Below, piece after piece: positions 1 to 6,185 of a DNA stretch of 21,682 bases; within the stretch, counting starts at the first letter, position 1; each line of letters starts with the position of its first letter. The position numbers and the translations under genes were made by a program. The DNA comes from DASRRB01 sp036732755 (GTDB lineage Bacteria > Planctomycetota > B15-G4 > SIAN01): NCBI GenBank assembly GCA_036732755.1, contig DAINBU010000085.1:1-21682 (forward strand), given 5' to 3'. The notes below the pieces were generated by a model that made no database searches, was not told the origin of the DNA, and worked only from the letters and a program-made list of their open reading frames with translations.

Positions 1-1
1 C

Positions 2-142
2 GGCGAGCGCATCATCCTGCACGGCCGCGTACTCGATGAGGGGGGTCGGCCAGTGCCGCAGACGCTGGTCGAGATCTGGCAGGCCAACGCCGCCGGTCGC
101 TACGCACACGGCGTCGATAATCATGCCGCGCCGCTCGATCCG
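2..142 (+). pseudogene. pcaH: Protocatechuate 3,4-dioxygenase beta subunit, internal fragment
   Basis: Reading from base 2, the plus strand encodes about 47 residues that match the N-terminal third of the beta chain of protocatechuate 3,4-dioxygenase, the intradiol ring-cleaving non-heme iron enzyme of the beta-ketoadipate pathway. The signature segments are GERIILHGRVLDEGGRPVP, then LVEIWQANAAGRYAH, then HAAPLDP. In intact proteins the last is followed by a conserved segment ending in the Tyr and His iron ligands. Here similarity stops at about base 142, and the continuing open frame is only the antisense of the nuclease gene. The iron-binding half is therefore absent. The left part lies outside the window. 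The fragment may reflect a true rearrangement or a chimeric assembly join. Recognition is from memory of the family. Confidence 0.75.
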
Positions 143-1102
143 CGTGCGGTCGAGGCGGCTCGCCAACGCAATGGAGCAGAAGAGGTAGTCGAGCCGCTGC
201 TTCTTGCCCCCGTAGTAGTAGGCCCAGTCGTCACCGGCGCCGAGATCGACGCGCAGGACGTCGACCAGGTGGGGGTGCGACAGGAGGGGGCCGAGGGACG
301 ACGCGTTCGGCGCGTCGCGATCGGCGTTCAGGTCGCCGGCGACGACGACGTACTCGTTCTCGAGGTCGTGACGGCGCAGGATCTCCGCGACGCGCTCGGA
401 CTGGCGCAGGCGCTTGGCGTCGTTGCCGGCCTGGGAGCCGTAGCCCTGGCTCTTGAAGTGGTTGGCGAGCACGTGGACGTCGCGTCCGCCGGGAAGTTCG
501 ACCTTCGCCTCGAGACAGTCGCGGCTGAAGACGACGCCGTCGGCGTCGCGGTCGTCGACGTGGCTGCGGAGCTCCGTGATCGGCGCCTTGGAGAGGACTC
601 CGACGTCGATGCCGCGGTCGTCGTTGCCGTCGATCAGCATCGCGGAGGAGAAGCGCGTGGGCTTGGGGAGGCGGGGCGACGTCGCGACGTGGCGCAGCGT
701 GTAGCGGTCGTCCATCTCGACCGTGCAGAGGATGTCGGCGTCGACCGCGGCGACGACGCGCAGCGTGTTCTCCTGGCCCTCGTCGGGGATCGACTCGCGC
801 TTCATCTCGACCGAGCCCGCCCACGAGCCCGCCCCGGCGGCGCTGACCTTCCGCTTGGCCCCGCTCCCGGAGAAGAGCTTCCCCTTGTTCTCGCGCAGGG
901 TCAGGTACTTGGAGAGCTTCTTCCAGTTCTCGAGGATCCGGGCTTTCGTCGCCGCGTCGTAGACGGGGCGGGCGAGGTCGGTCTCGAGCTCCGCGAGGTC
1001 GGTCAGCAGCGGCGCGACGGTGGCGTTGTCGCGGTTGAGGAGGGTCGGGCGGGAGAAGAAGTTCTCGAAATTGAACGAGGCGATGCGGACGGAGAGGCCC
1101 AT
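2..1102 (-). CDS. Endonuclease/exonuclease/phosphatase family protein, 3'-truncated
   Basis: ATG at 1102 opens a frame that reaches the window edge without a stop. The family covers secreted or cytoplasmic Mg-dependent nucleases and phosphatases. Visible motifs are the N-terminal FNFENFF (residues 10-16), the metal-binding Glu in CTVEMDD (E129), NHFKSQGYG (from N214), GDLN (256-259) and QRLDYLFCS, which is the usual (S/R)(I/L)DY segment. Similarity ends near IERRG (about residue 326, base 125). The family normally continues for 30-60 residues to an SDH motif carrying the catalytic His. That motif is absent: the remaining codons are the antisense of the pcaH fragment. The product as assembled should be inactive. 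The gene is divergent from the serine hydrolase. The substrate cannot be inferred. Confidence 0.8.
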   Translation of the reverse strand, partial: MGLSVRIASFNFENFFSRPTLLNRDNATVAPLLTDLAELETDLARPVYDAATKARILENWKKLSKYLTLRENKGKLFSGSGAKRKVSAAGAGSWAGSVEMKRESIPDEGQENTLRVVAAVDADILCTVEMDDRYTLRHVATSPRLPKPTRFSSAMLIDGNDDRGIDVGVLSKAPITELRSHVDDRDADGVVFSRDCLEAKVELPGGRDVHVLANHFKSQGYGSQAGNDAKRLRQSERVAEILRRHDLENEYVVVAGDLNADRDAPNASSLGPLLSHPHLVDVLRVDLGAGDDWAYYYGGKKQRLDYLFCSIALASRLDRTRIERRGMIIDAVCVATGGVGLPDLDQRLRHWPTPLIEYAAVQDDALA

Positions 1103-1130
1103 GGCACGCTCCTGCGGAATGGCGTCGGTT

Positions 1131-2738
1131 CTCTCCGTGGAGCGGAGCGGGCGAGCCAACGCAACGCACATTCGGGGCGGCTCCCGCGGAGCGACGCGGC
1201 GCGGCGCAGATGACAACGGACCGGACATCGACGATGCTGCGCCGGCGCAGTGCGCCTCCGCTGCGCTTCGAGAGACGCCTCATGCACGCAAACGCTGCCT
1301 CGCCCGTCCTCGCGCTCGCGTCCTCGCCGAGCGCTGGACGGCGGCGCTGAAGACCCTGGACGTGCCCGGCTTCGCGGTGGCGGTCGTGAAGGACGGCGCC
1401 GTGCTCGCGCTCGACGGCTTCGGCGTGCGCAACGTCGCCGGCGACCGCGCGACGCCCGACACCTGCTACTACATCGCCTCCGCCACCAAGCCGTTCACGG
1501 CGATGGCCGCCTGCCTCCTCGCCGCCGAGGACGCCGTCGAGCTCGACGAGCCGGTGCTCGAATACCTCCCGCAGCTCGAGCTGCGCGATCCGGAGCTGAC
1601 CCAGTCGCTCACGCTCCGCGACCTCCTCTGCCACCGGCCCGGGCTCGAGTCGGGGCCGATCGTCCATCGCGACGCCTATTCGGGGCAGATCAGCGACGCG
1701 CTCTACTTCACACTCCTGCGCGACGCCGAGATCGCGTACCAGGTCCGCTACAGCAACGTCCACTTCACCCTCGCGGCGCGCGTCCTCGAGGCGGTGAGCG
1801 GGAAGAAGTGGCAGGACCTCCTGGCCGAGCGCCTCTTCGCGCCGCTGGGGATGTCGCGCACGACCGCCTACGCCAGCGCGATGTACGGCGAGGGCGAGCA
1901 CGCCGACCCGATGCTCCGCGTCGACGGCGCCTGGACGAGGTCGCCGCTCCGGAAGACCGACCGGACCATGCACGCGGCCGGAGGGATCGGCACGACGGCG
2001 CGCGACGCGGCGCGCTGGCTGCTGGTCAACACAGGCTGCGGCGCGCTCGACGGCCGGCAGCTCCTGCCGAAGGAGATCGCGAACGAGTACTTCTCGCAGC
2101 AGTCGGCCCATCCCAGGCCGTCGGGCCGCATTCGCATCGAGGAGGGCTTCGCGCTCGGCTGGAACATCGGGAAGTACCGCGAGCGCACGCGGCCCTATCT
2201 CTTCCACGGCGGCGGATACGTCGGCGCCGCCTCGTATTTCTGCTTCCTGCCGGTCGAGCGCATCGGCGTCGCCGTGCTGGTCAACACCGGCGAGGGCGGC
2301 GCCGACCTCGCGACGCTCGTCTCGATCGACGTCCTCGACCGGCTGCTCGGCGTGACGGGCCAACCCGACCTGCTCCCGACCTACGAGGACGGCGCCCGCA
2401 AGCGGCGCGAGAGCGCGCGGCCGCGGCCGAGCGGCGCCAACCCGGCCCGCGCCGCGGACGGGCTCACGAAAGCACCGGAGCAGTACGCGGGCACCTACAC
2501 CCATCCGCTGGAGGGCGAGCTCGAGGTGCTCCTCGAACAGGGCGCGCTGAGGGCGCGGAACGGCGACCTGCCCTACGCGCTGGTCTCGACCGGACCGGAC
2601 GCATTCACCGCGTGGGTGGTGCCCGGCATGACCGCGACGGGACGCTTCGAGCTCGATTCCGGCGGCGCCGTCGTCGCGGTCGAGCTGACGGCGGACAAGG
2701 TCACGAACCGCTTCCGTCGCGCCGGCGCTCAGAAGTAG
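1131..2738 (+). CDS. Serine hydrolase of the beta-lactamase (class C/PBP-like) family
   Basis: This is a PF00144-type serine hydrolase, a fold shared by AmpC-like beta-lactamases, D-aminopeptidases and esterases. All three active-site motifs are visible: SxxK as SATK at 1479-1490, YxN as YSN at 1749-1757, and the HGG form of the KTG box as HGGG at 2205-2216. A C-terminal region of about 90 residues, starting near PEQYAGTYTHPL, resembles the small beta-barrel domain (DUF3471-like) found after many of these hydrolases. No signal peptide is evident in this frame. The start is uncertain. The only in-frame starts ahead of the conserved region are ATG 1131 and GTG 1149, and residues encoded before about 1320 do not look family-like. 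A start at ATG 1210 or 1282 in the next frame, with a one-base shift near 1300-1345, is an alternative. The MBL-fold gene follows after 31 bases. Substrate unknown. Confidence 0.85.
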   Translation, partial: LSVERSGRANATHIRGGSRGATRRGADDNGPDIDDAAPAQCASAALRETPHARKRCLARPRARVLAERWTAALKTLDVPGFAVAVVKDGAVLALDGFGVRNVAGDRATPDTCYYIASATKPFTAMAACLLAAEDAVELDEPVLEYLPQLELRDPELTQSLTLRDLLCHRPGLESGPIVHRDAYSGQISDALYFTLLRDAEIAYQVRYSNVHFTLAARVLEAVSGKKWQDLLAERLFAPLGMSRTTAYASAMYGEGEHADPMLRVDGAWTRSPLRKTDRTMHAAGGIGTTARDAARWLLVNTGCGALDGRQLLPKEIANEYFSQQSAHPRPSGRIRIEEGFALGWNIGKYRERTRPYLFHGGGYVGAASYFCFLPVERIGVAVLVNTGEGGADLATLVSIDVLDRLLGVTGQPDLLPTYEDGARKRRESARPRPSGANPARAADGLTKAPEQYAGTYTHPLEGELEVLLEQGALRARNGDLPYALVSTGPDAFTAWVVPGMTATGRFELDSGGAVVAVELTADKVTNRFRRAGAQK

Positions 2739-2769
2739 AACATCCGAAGGTGAACGCGGAGAAACCGGA

Positions 2770-3495
2770 ATGGTGACGAACGGCGCTTCGGGCACGCGCG
2801 TCGACGAGATCGCGAGCGGGATCTACCGCATCAGCACTCCGATGCGAGACTTTCCCGGCGGCTTCACCTTCAACCAGTTCCTCGTCGTTGACGAGGCGCC
2901 GCTGCTCTTCCACACCGGACCGCGGCGGATGTTCGCGCTCACGCGCGAGGCGGTCGCACGCGTGCTCCCGCTCGAGCGGCTGCGCTACGTCGGGTTCTCG
3001 CACTTCGAGGCCGACGAGTGCGGGGCGCTGAACGAGTTCCTCGCCGTGGCGCCCGCGGCGGTGCCGCTCTGCGGGAGCGTCGCGGCGATGGTCTCGGTCG
3101 GCGACGTCGCCGACCGGCCGCCGCGCGCGCTGGCCGACGGCGAGGTGCTCTCGCTGGGCGAGCGGCGGGTGAAGTGGTTCGACGCTCCGCACGTGCCGCA
3201 CGGCTGGGAGTGCGGCTTCCTCCTCGAGGAGAGTACGCGCACGCTGCTCTGCGGCGACCTCTTCACGCAGGGGGGCAGCGACGTGCCGCCCGTGACGACG
3301 CAGGACGTCCTCGGCCCGAGCGAGGCGTTCCGCAAGCCGATGGACTACTTCGCCCACGCGCCCGGCACGCGCACGCTTCTCGGACGACTGGCCGCGACCG
3401 CGCCGGCGACGCTCGCGTGCATGCACGGCAGCAGCTGGAAGGGCGACGGGAAGCGGCTGCTGCTCGCGCTCGCCGACGCGGTGGCCCCGGTCTGA
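2770..3495 (+). CDS. MBL-fold metallo-hydrolase, flavodiiron/ODP-like
   Basis: This 241-residue protein has the metallo-beta-lactamase fold. Its ligand spacing resembles the oxygen-binding domain of flavodiiron proteins, not classical zinc hydrolases. The first motif is HFEADE (H78, E80, D82), like the HxExD of that family but with Glu where the following His usually stands. Further likely ligands are H141 or H144 in DAPHVPHG, D163 in CGDLFTQ and H219 in MHGSSW. It has no flavodoxin domain, so it would need an external electron donor if it is an oxygen or NO reductase; hydrolytic or sensor roles remain possible. ATG at 2770 is preceded by GGAG with suitable spacing. It lies 31 bases after the serine hydrolase on the same strand, suggesting co-transcription, and ends 15 bases from the convergent heme-oxygenase-like gene. 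Confidence 0.85.
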   Translation: MVTNGASGTRVDEIASGIYRISTPMRDFPGGFTFNQFLVVDEAPLLFHTGPRRMFALTREAVARVLPLERLRYVGFSHFEADECGALNEFLAVAPAAVPLCGSVAAMVSVGDVADRPPRALADGEVLSLGERRVKWFDAPHVPHGWECGFLLEESTRTLLCGDLFTQGGSDVPPVTTQDVLGPSEAFRKPMDYFAHAPGTRTLLGRLAATAPATLACMHGSSWKGDGKRLLLALADAVAPV

Positions 3496-3510
3496 GGTCG
3501 GAGCGTCCGG

Positions 3511-4170
3511 TCAGCGCGCCCCATCGGGCGCGGCGACGCAATCCTGGTAGATGGCCGTCAGGGCGCGCAGCGTCTGCACGGCGCCGACGACGAGCTCCTT
3601 CGCGCGATCGCGCTGGCGGACGTTCTTGTCGATCCAGGCGGTGAGGGCGTGCGCGCGACGCGACGCGTGCGCGGAGTGGTCGAGCCAGTAGTCGAGTCCC
3701 GAGCGCGGCTTGACCGTGAGCCGGAGCGCGCGCCCGAGCTGCGGAACGAACTCGAGCGATTCGAGGCGCTCGTGGTCGAGGACGCGGAGAGCGCCGACGA
3801 GCGCGACCGACGGGGCGCGCGTCCACGCGGGCAGCACCCGTTCGAACTGCTCGAGGAACTTCGGCGCGCGGATCGGCAGCCGGCCGCCGCAGATGCGCAG
3901 GTCGCGCAGCAGCGCCTCCTCGCGGGTGAACGTGGGACCGTCGAAGCCCGGCAGGTGGCTCGCCTGGACGACGGCGCGCTCGAATTCGCGGTGAAACGTC
4001 AGGAGCGACTGGAGGAGGTCGCAGTAGTGCTCCCTGGAGACCGTCCCCTCCCGCACCGCCTTGTGCAGCGGCACCTCTCGGAGCTCGGCGACGTAGGGCG
4101 CGATCGCCCGATCGACCGCCGCCGCGATGGAGACGGAGCTCGGCGAAGTGGGCGCGCGCGGCGGGGTCAC
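3511..4170 (-). CDS. Heme-oxygenase-like fold protein
   Basis: The 219-residue product appears all-helical and resembles the heme-oxygenase/TenA/PqqC superfamily. The cues are PLHKAVREGTVSREHYCDLL near residues 34-53 with a candidate proximal His36, REFERAV at 61-67, ALLRDLRICGG at 86-96 (similar to the LL.DL..LG block of bacterial heme oxygenases), VGALRVLDHERLESL at 125-139, and a His-rich helix DHSAHASRRAH at 164-174. The last could instead supply ligands for a diiron site, as in heme-oxygenase-like diiron oxidases. I cannot decide between heme oxygenase, diiron oxidase and a non-catalytic homologue. GTG 4170 is preferred over upstream starts because GAGGAAG sits six bases before it and the upstream codons encode Arg-rich, non-family sequence. 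It lies downstream of the phytase-like gene with 144 bases between. Confidence 0.7.
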   Translation of the reverse strand: MTPPRAPTSPSSVSIAAAVDRAIAPYVAELREVPLHKAVREGTVSREHYCDLLQSLLTFHREFERAVVQASHLPGFDGPTFTREEALLRDLRICGGRLPIRAPKFLEQFERVLPAWTRAPSVALVGALRVLDHERLESLEFVPQLGRALRLTVKPRSGLDYWLDHSAHASRRAHALTAWIDKNVRQRDRAKELVVGAVQTLRALTAIYQDCVAAPDGAR

Positions 4171-4176
4171 GGCGGT

Positions 4177-4183
4177 CTTCCTC
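4177..4183 (-). promoter_or_regulatory. Ribosome binding site fixing a GTG start
   Basis: GAGGAAG on the minus strand, six bases before GTG 4170. It decides the start of the heme-oxygenase-like gene against a longer upstream reading that would begin at 4287. Confidence 0.7.
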
Positions 4184-4314
4184 AGTGGGGCGTCCCGACT
4201 CCTTTCGACCGATCCCCGGGAGCGGCTTGATCGACGCGCCGCGGGGAAACGACGCCGTTCGGCGCCTCTCGACGCCGGGCGGCGCATCGTCGGAAGGGGG
4301 ACCCCCGCGACGGA

Positions 4315-5706
4315 TCAGTCGTCGTCGCCGTTCTTGAAGTCCTGCGGCACGTAGACCGAGCCGCCGAGGTCGGCGTCGGTGAAGCCGAAGACGTAGACCT
4401 CGTTGGGATTGTTGTTCGGGCCGCCGAAGTCCTGCAGGAAGTCGTTGTCGTTGGCGACCCACAGGGTGTGCGTCGTGACGCCGTGGTCGTCGACGTCGTT
4501 CCCGAGCGCGAGGCCCTCGATCTTGGCCGGCACCTGGGTCGCCGCGATGCCCGCGCCGCCCAGGATCGCGACGAGGTCGGCGAAGATCGTCTTGCCCACC
4601 GCGTTCGCCGCGGCGGTGAGGCCGTCCATCGGGGTCACGTCGACGGCACCGGTGAGGTCGATCTTGAAGATCTGCTTCACCTTCGCCGCGCTGTCGTCGC
4701 CGCGCCCCTTGCCGTCGCGCTCGTCGACGAGGAACTCGTGGTCGTTGAGAGCGACGACCTCGCTCACGCCGCTGCCGGTCGTGAGGTTGTAGGCGTACTC
4801 GTGCGTCGTCTTGCCGGTGTGGACGTTGATCGTCACGAAGCGCACGACCTTGTTCGCGGCGCCGCCCTGGTTCGCGTCCTGGACCAGCGGGGCCTGCATG
4901 AAGCCGACCAGCGTCTTGCCGTCGGGAGTGATCGCGAGCCCTTCCATGCCCTTGTTGGCGGTGCGGCCGCTCGTGTTGCCGGAGATCTCGTCGTTCCCGA
5001 CCGGGGCGAGGTTCGCGACGAAGAGGTGGTTCGGCAGGTCGAACGTGCGCAGCCGGTAGCCGGTGGCGCGATCGAACTCGTAGACGTAGGGCCCGTACTC
5101 GTCCGAGATGTAGACGCGCCGGCCGCTGCGCGACAGGCGGATGCCTTCGGGGTCGAAGCGGGCGTCGCGCGGATTGCCCGAGTTCCGGTTCGGATCGAAG
5201 TTGTCGGAGCGACCGGTGAAGTAGTGGCGCAGGAAACCGTTCTCCGCCGGGACGCCCGAGCCGACGCCGAGCCCCTGGCCCGTGCCGTAGACGAGGGGCA
5301 GCAGCGCCTTGAGCAGCGTCGTGTCCTGGAGCGTCGGCGTGAGGACGAAGGGGAGCCCGCCGCCGCCGTTGGGCTGCAGGTCCATGGTCACGGACTGGAA
5401 GCGCGAGATGTAGGAGGTCGTCTCGTCGATCAGGGCGTCGTAGGGCACGGCGTTGGGCCCGCGATCGGGGACGCCGACGAAGGTGTTGCCGCCGGCCCAC
5501 GCGAAGCCGGAGCCGAGCCCGCCGAGGATGTTCGCCGGGACGCCGTTCTCGAGCGTGCCTCCGAGGCCCGACCGGTCGGTGGTCCCGCCGTTCGCGTCGG
5601 TCACCTGACCGACGGCGAGCAGTTTGACCTGCGCCGCCGCCGGACGGGCCACCACGACCCCCGACGCCAGCGCAAGGAATGCAAACGACGACGACGCGCT
5701 CTTCAC
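4315..5706 (-). CDS. Secreted phytase-like esterase (PF13449-type)
   Basis: This 463-residue protein matches the 'esterase-like activity of phytase' family, a predicted beta-propeller whose members are mostly uncharacterised. The N-terminus is a signal peptide with a hydrophobic core (FAFLALASGVVVA) and probable cleavage at AAA-QVK near residue 25, so it acts outside the cytoplasm. Family cues in order are VPDRGPN, FDPEGIRLS, YISDEYGPYVYEFD, NKGMEGLAI, EFLVDERDGKG, IEGLALGND and WVANDNDF. Acidic residues in DPEG, SDEYGP and DERDG are plausible metal ligands. The C-terminus ends in KNGDDD. GTG 5706 is preferred because GGGAGAG lies six bases upstream and the signal peptide begins right after it. 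The peptide gene lies 204 bases upstream on the same strand. Substrate is not predictable. Confidence 0.85.
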   Translation of the reverse strand: MKSASSSFAFLALASGVVVARPAAAQVKLLAVGQVTDANGGTTDRSGLGGTLENGVPANILGGLGSGFAWAGGNTFVGVPDRGPNAVPYDALIDETTSYISRFQSVTMDLQPNGGGGLPFVLTPTLQDTTLLKALLPLVYGTGQGLGVGSGVPAENGFLRHYFTGRSDNFDPNRNSGNPRDARFDPEGIRLSRSGRRVYISDEYGPYVYEFDRATGYRLRTFDLPNHLFVANLAPVGNDEISGNTSGRTANKGMEGLAITPDGKTLVGFMQAPLVQDANQGGAANKVVRFVTINVHTGKTTHEYAYNLTTGSGVSEVVALNDHEFLVDERDGKGRGDDSAAKVKQIFKIDLTGAVDVTPMDGLTAAANAVGKTIFADLVAILGGAGIAATQVPAKIEGLALGNDVDDHGVTTHTLWVANDNDFLQDFGGPNNNPNEVYVFGFTDADLGGSVYVPQDFKNGDDD

Positions 5707-5712
5707 GATGAG

Positions 5713-5719
5713 CTCTCCC
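5713..5719 (-). promoter_or_regulatory. Ribosome binding site for the phytase-like gene
   Basis: GGGAGAG on the minus strand, six bases before GTG 5706. It supports the GTG start and the predicted signal peptide. Confidence 0.65.
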
Positions 5720-5810
5720 GTTTCGAGTGGATTCGAAGCGGGGCCATCGTCGGGGCCGCGAGTGAACGGGTCGTGACCGTTCCGTGAAGTTCCGCGCAAC
5801 GCCGCGCACG

Positions 5811-5872
5811 GTCGCGGCCGCGTCGCTGCGGCGAAGCCGGCGTCGGCCTCGACTCCACGACGCGGCCGCGAC
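5811..5872. repeat. Perfect 15-bp inverted repeat with 32-base loop
   Basis: GTCGCGGCCGCGTCG at 5811-5825 is exactly reverse-complementary to CGACGCGGCCGCGAC at 5858-5872. Each arm also contains the self-complementary 10-mer CGCGGCCGCG, so the arms can equally be read as a direct repeat spaced 48 bases. It lies between the peptide gene and the phytase-like gene. On the plus strand it is followed by TTCTCTTT, but nothing obvious is transcribed into it from that side. In minus-strand RNA it would form a strong stem 38 bases after the peptide stop codon, so it could attenuate or protect that transcript. Function is inferred only. Confidence 0.55.
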
Positions 5873-5910
5873 TTCTCTTTCGAACGCGGATGGGACCGGA
5901 CGAACTCGGA

Positions 5911-6078
5911 CTAGTAGGTGCAGTTCGCCGACGTGGTCGTGCAGTTGTTCGTCCCCTTGCCGCCCTTCTTCGGGGCGATCCGCTCCTCGAGCTTCTGGAT
6001 GCGGAAGCGCCTCGGCTTCGCGGGCAGCTCGACCTTGTCCGCGGTCTCCGCGGGCGCGCGATCGATCTTCGGCTTCAT
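5911..6078 (-). CDS. Small Cys/Thr-rich peptide, candidate modified-peptide precursor
   Basis: A 55-codon gene with a clear ribosome site. Residues 1-20 are charged and mixed. Residues 21-36 form a basic, amphipathic-looking block ending in QKLEERIAP. KKGGKG follows at 37-42, with Gly-Gly at 39-40. The last 13 residues are TNNCTTTSANCTY, with two Cys six apart, five Thr, one Ser and three Asn. That layout, a charged leader with a conserved-looking helix then a short polar Cys/Thr tail after GG, is typical of ribosomally made, modified peptides. It is an inference, not a family match. There is no hydrophobic signal peptide. LEERIAP also recalls the LEPR/LEDR-type N-terminal motifs of planctomycete secreted proteins, an alternative reading. 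The gene is divergent from the asparagine-synthetase-like gene across 107 bases. Codon use (mostly G or C third positions) fits a real gene. Confidence 0.7.
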   Translation of the reverse strand: MKPKIDRAPAETADKVELPAKPRRFRIQKLEERIAPKKGGKGTNNCTTTSANCTY

Positions 6079-6084
6079 CGACGT

Positions 6085-6090
6085 TCTCCC
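6085..6090 (-). promoter_or_regulatory. Ribosome binding site of the small peptide gene
   Basis: GGGAGA lies six bases before ATG 6078. The stretch GGGAGAACGTCGATG differs by a single base from the start region of the repeat-propeller gene at 11273, which supports translation of this short frame. Confidence 0.7.
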
Positions 6091-6140
6091 AGGGGAATTC
6101 GACTTCGAGACGGCGCCATGGACGCAATCGGCCGGACGTT

Positions 6141-6156
6141 CCGAACGATCGTTCGG
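6141..6156. promoter_or_regulatory. Perfect 16-bp palindrome, candidate operator
   Basis: CCGAACGATCGTTCGG is a perfect palindrome located 62 bases before the peptide ATG and 29 bases before the asparagine-synthetase-like ATG, inside their 107-base divergent gap. A dimeric regulator bound here could control both directions. No regulator gene is adjacent. Palindromes of this length are unlikely by chance but not impossible at this GC content. Confidence 0.5.
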
Positions 6157-6185
6157 CGAGGCGCCCCGGTTCCGTCCTCCTTGGC

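Noticed and set aside
231..2795. Very long minus-strand open frame, Arg/Ala/Pro-rich
   Set aside because: It is the antisense of the serine hydrolase and an out-of-frame reading of the nuclease gene. Its composition is typical of GC-rich shadow frames, with no domain.
4294..4310. GGGGG-A-CCCCC element after the phytase-like stop as a terminator
   Set aside because: The loop would be one to three bases, the stem only four or five pairs, and no T-run follows on the minus strand.
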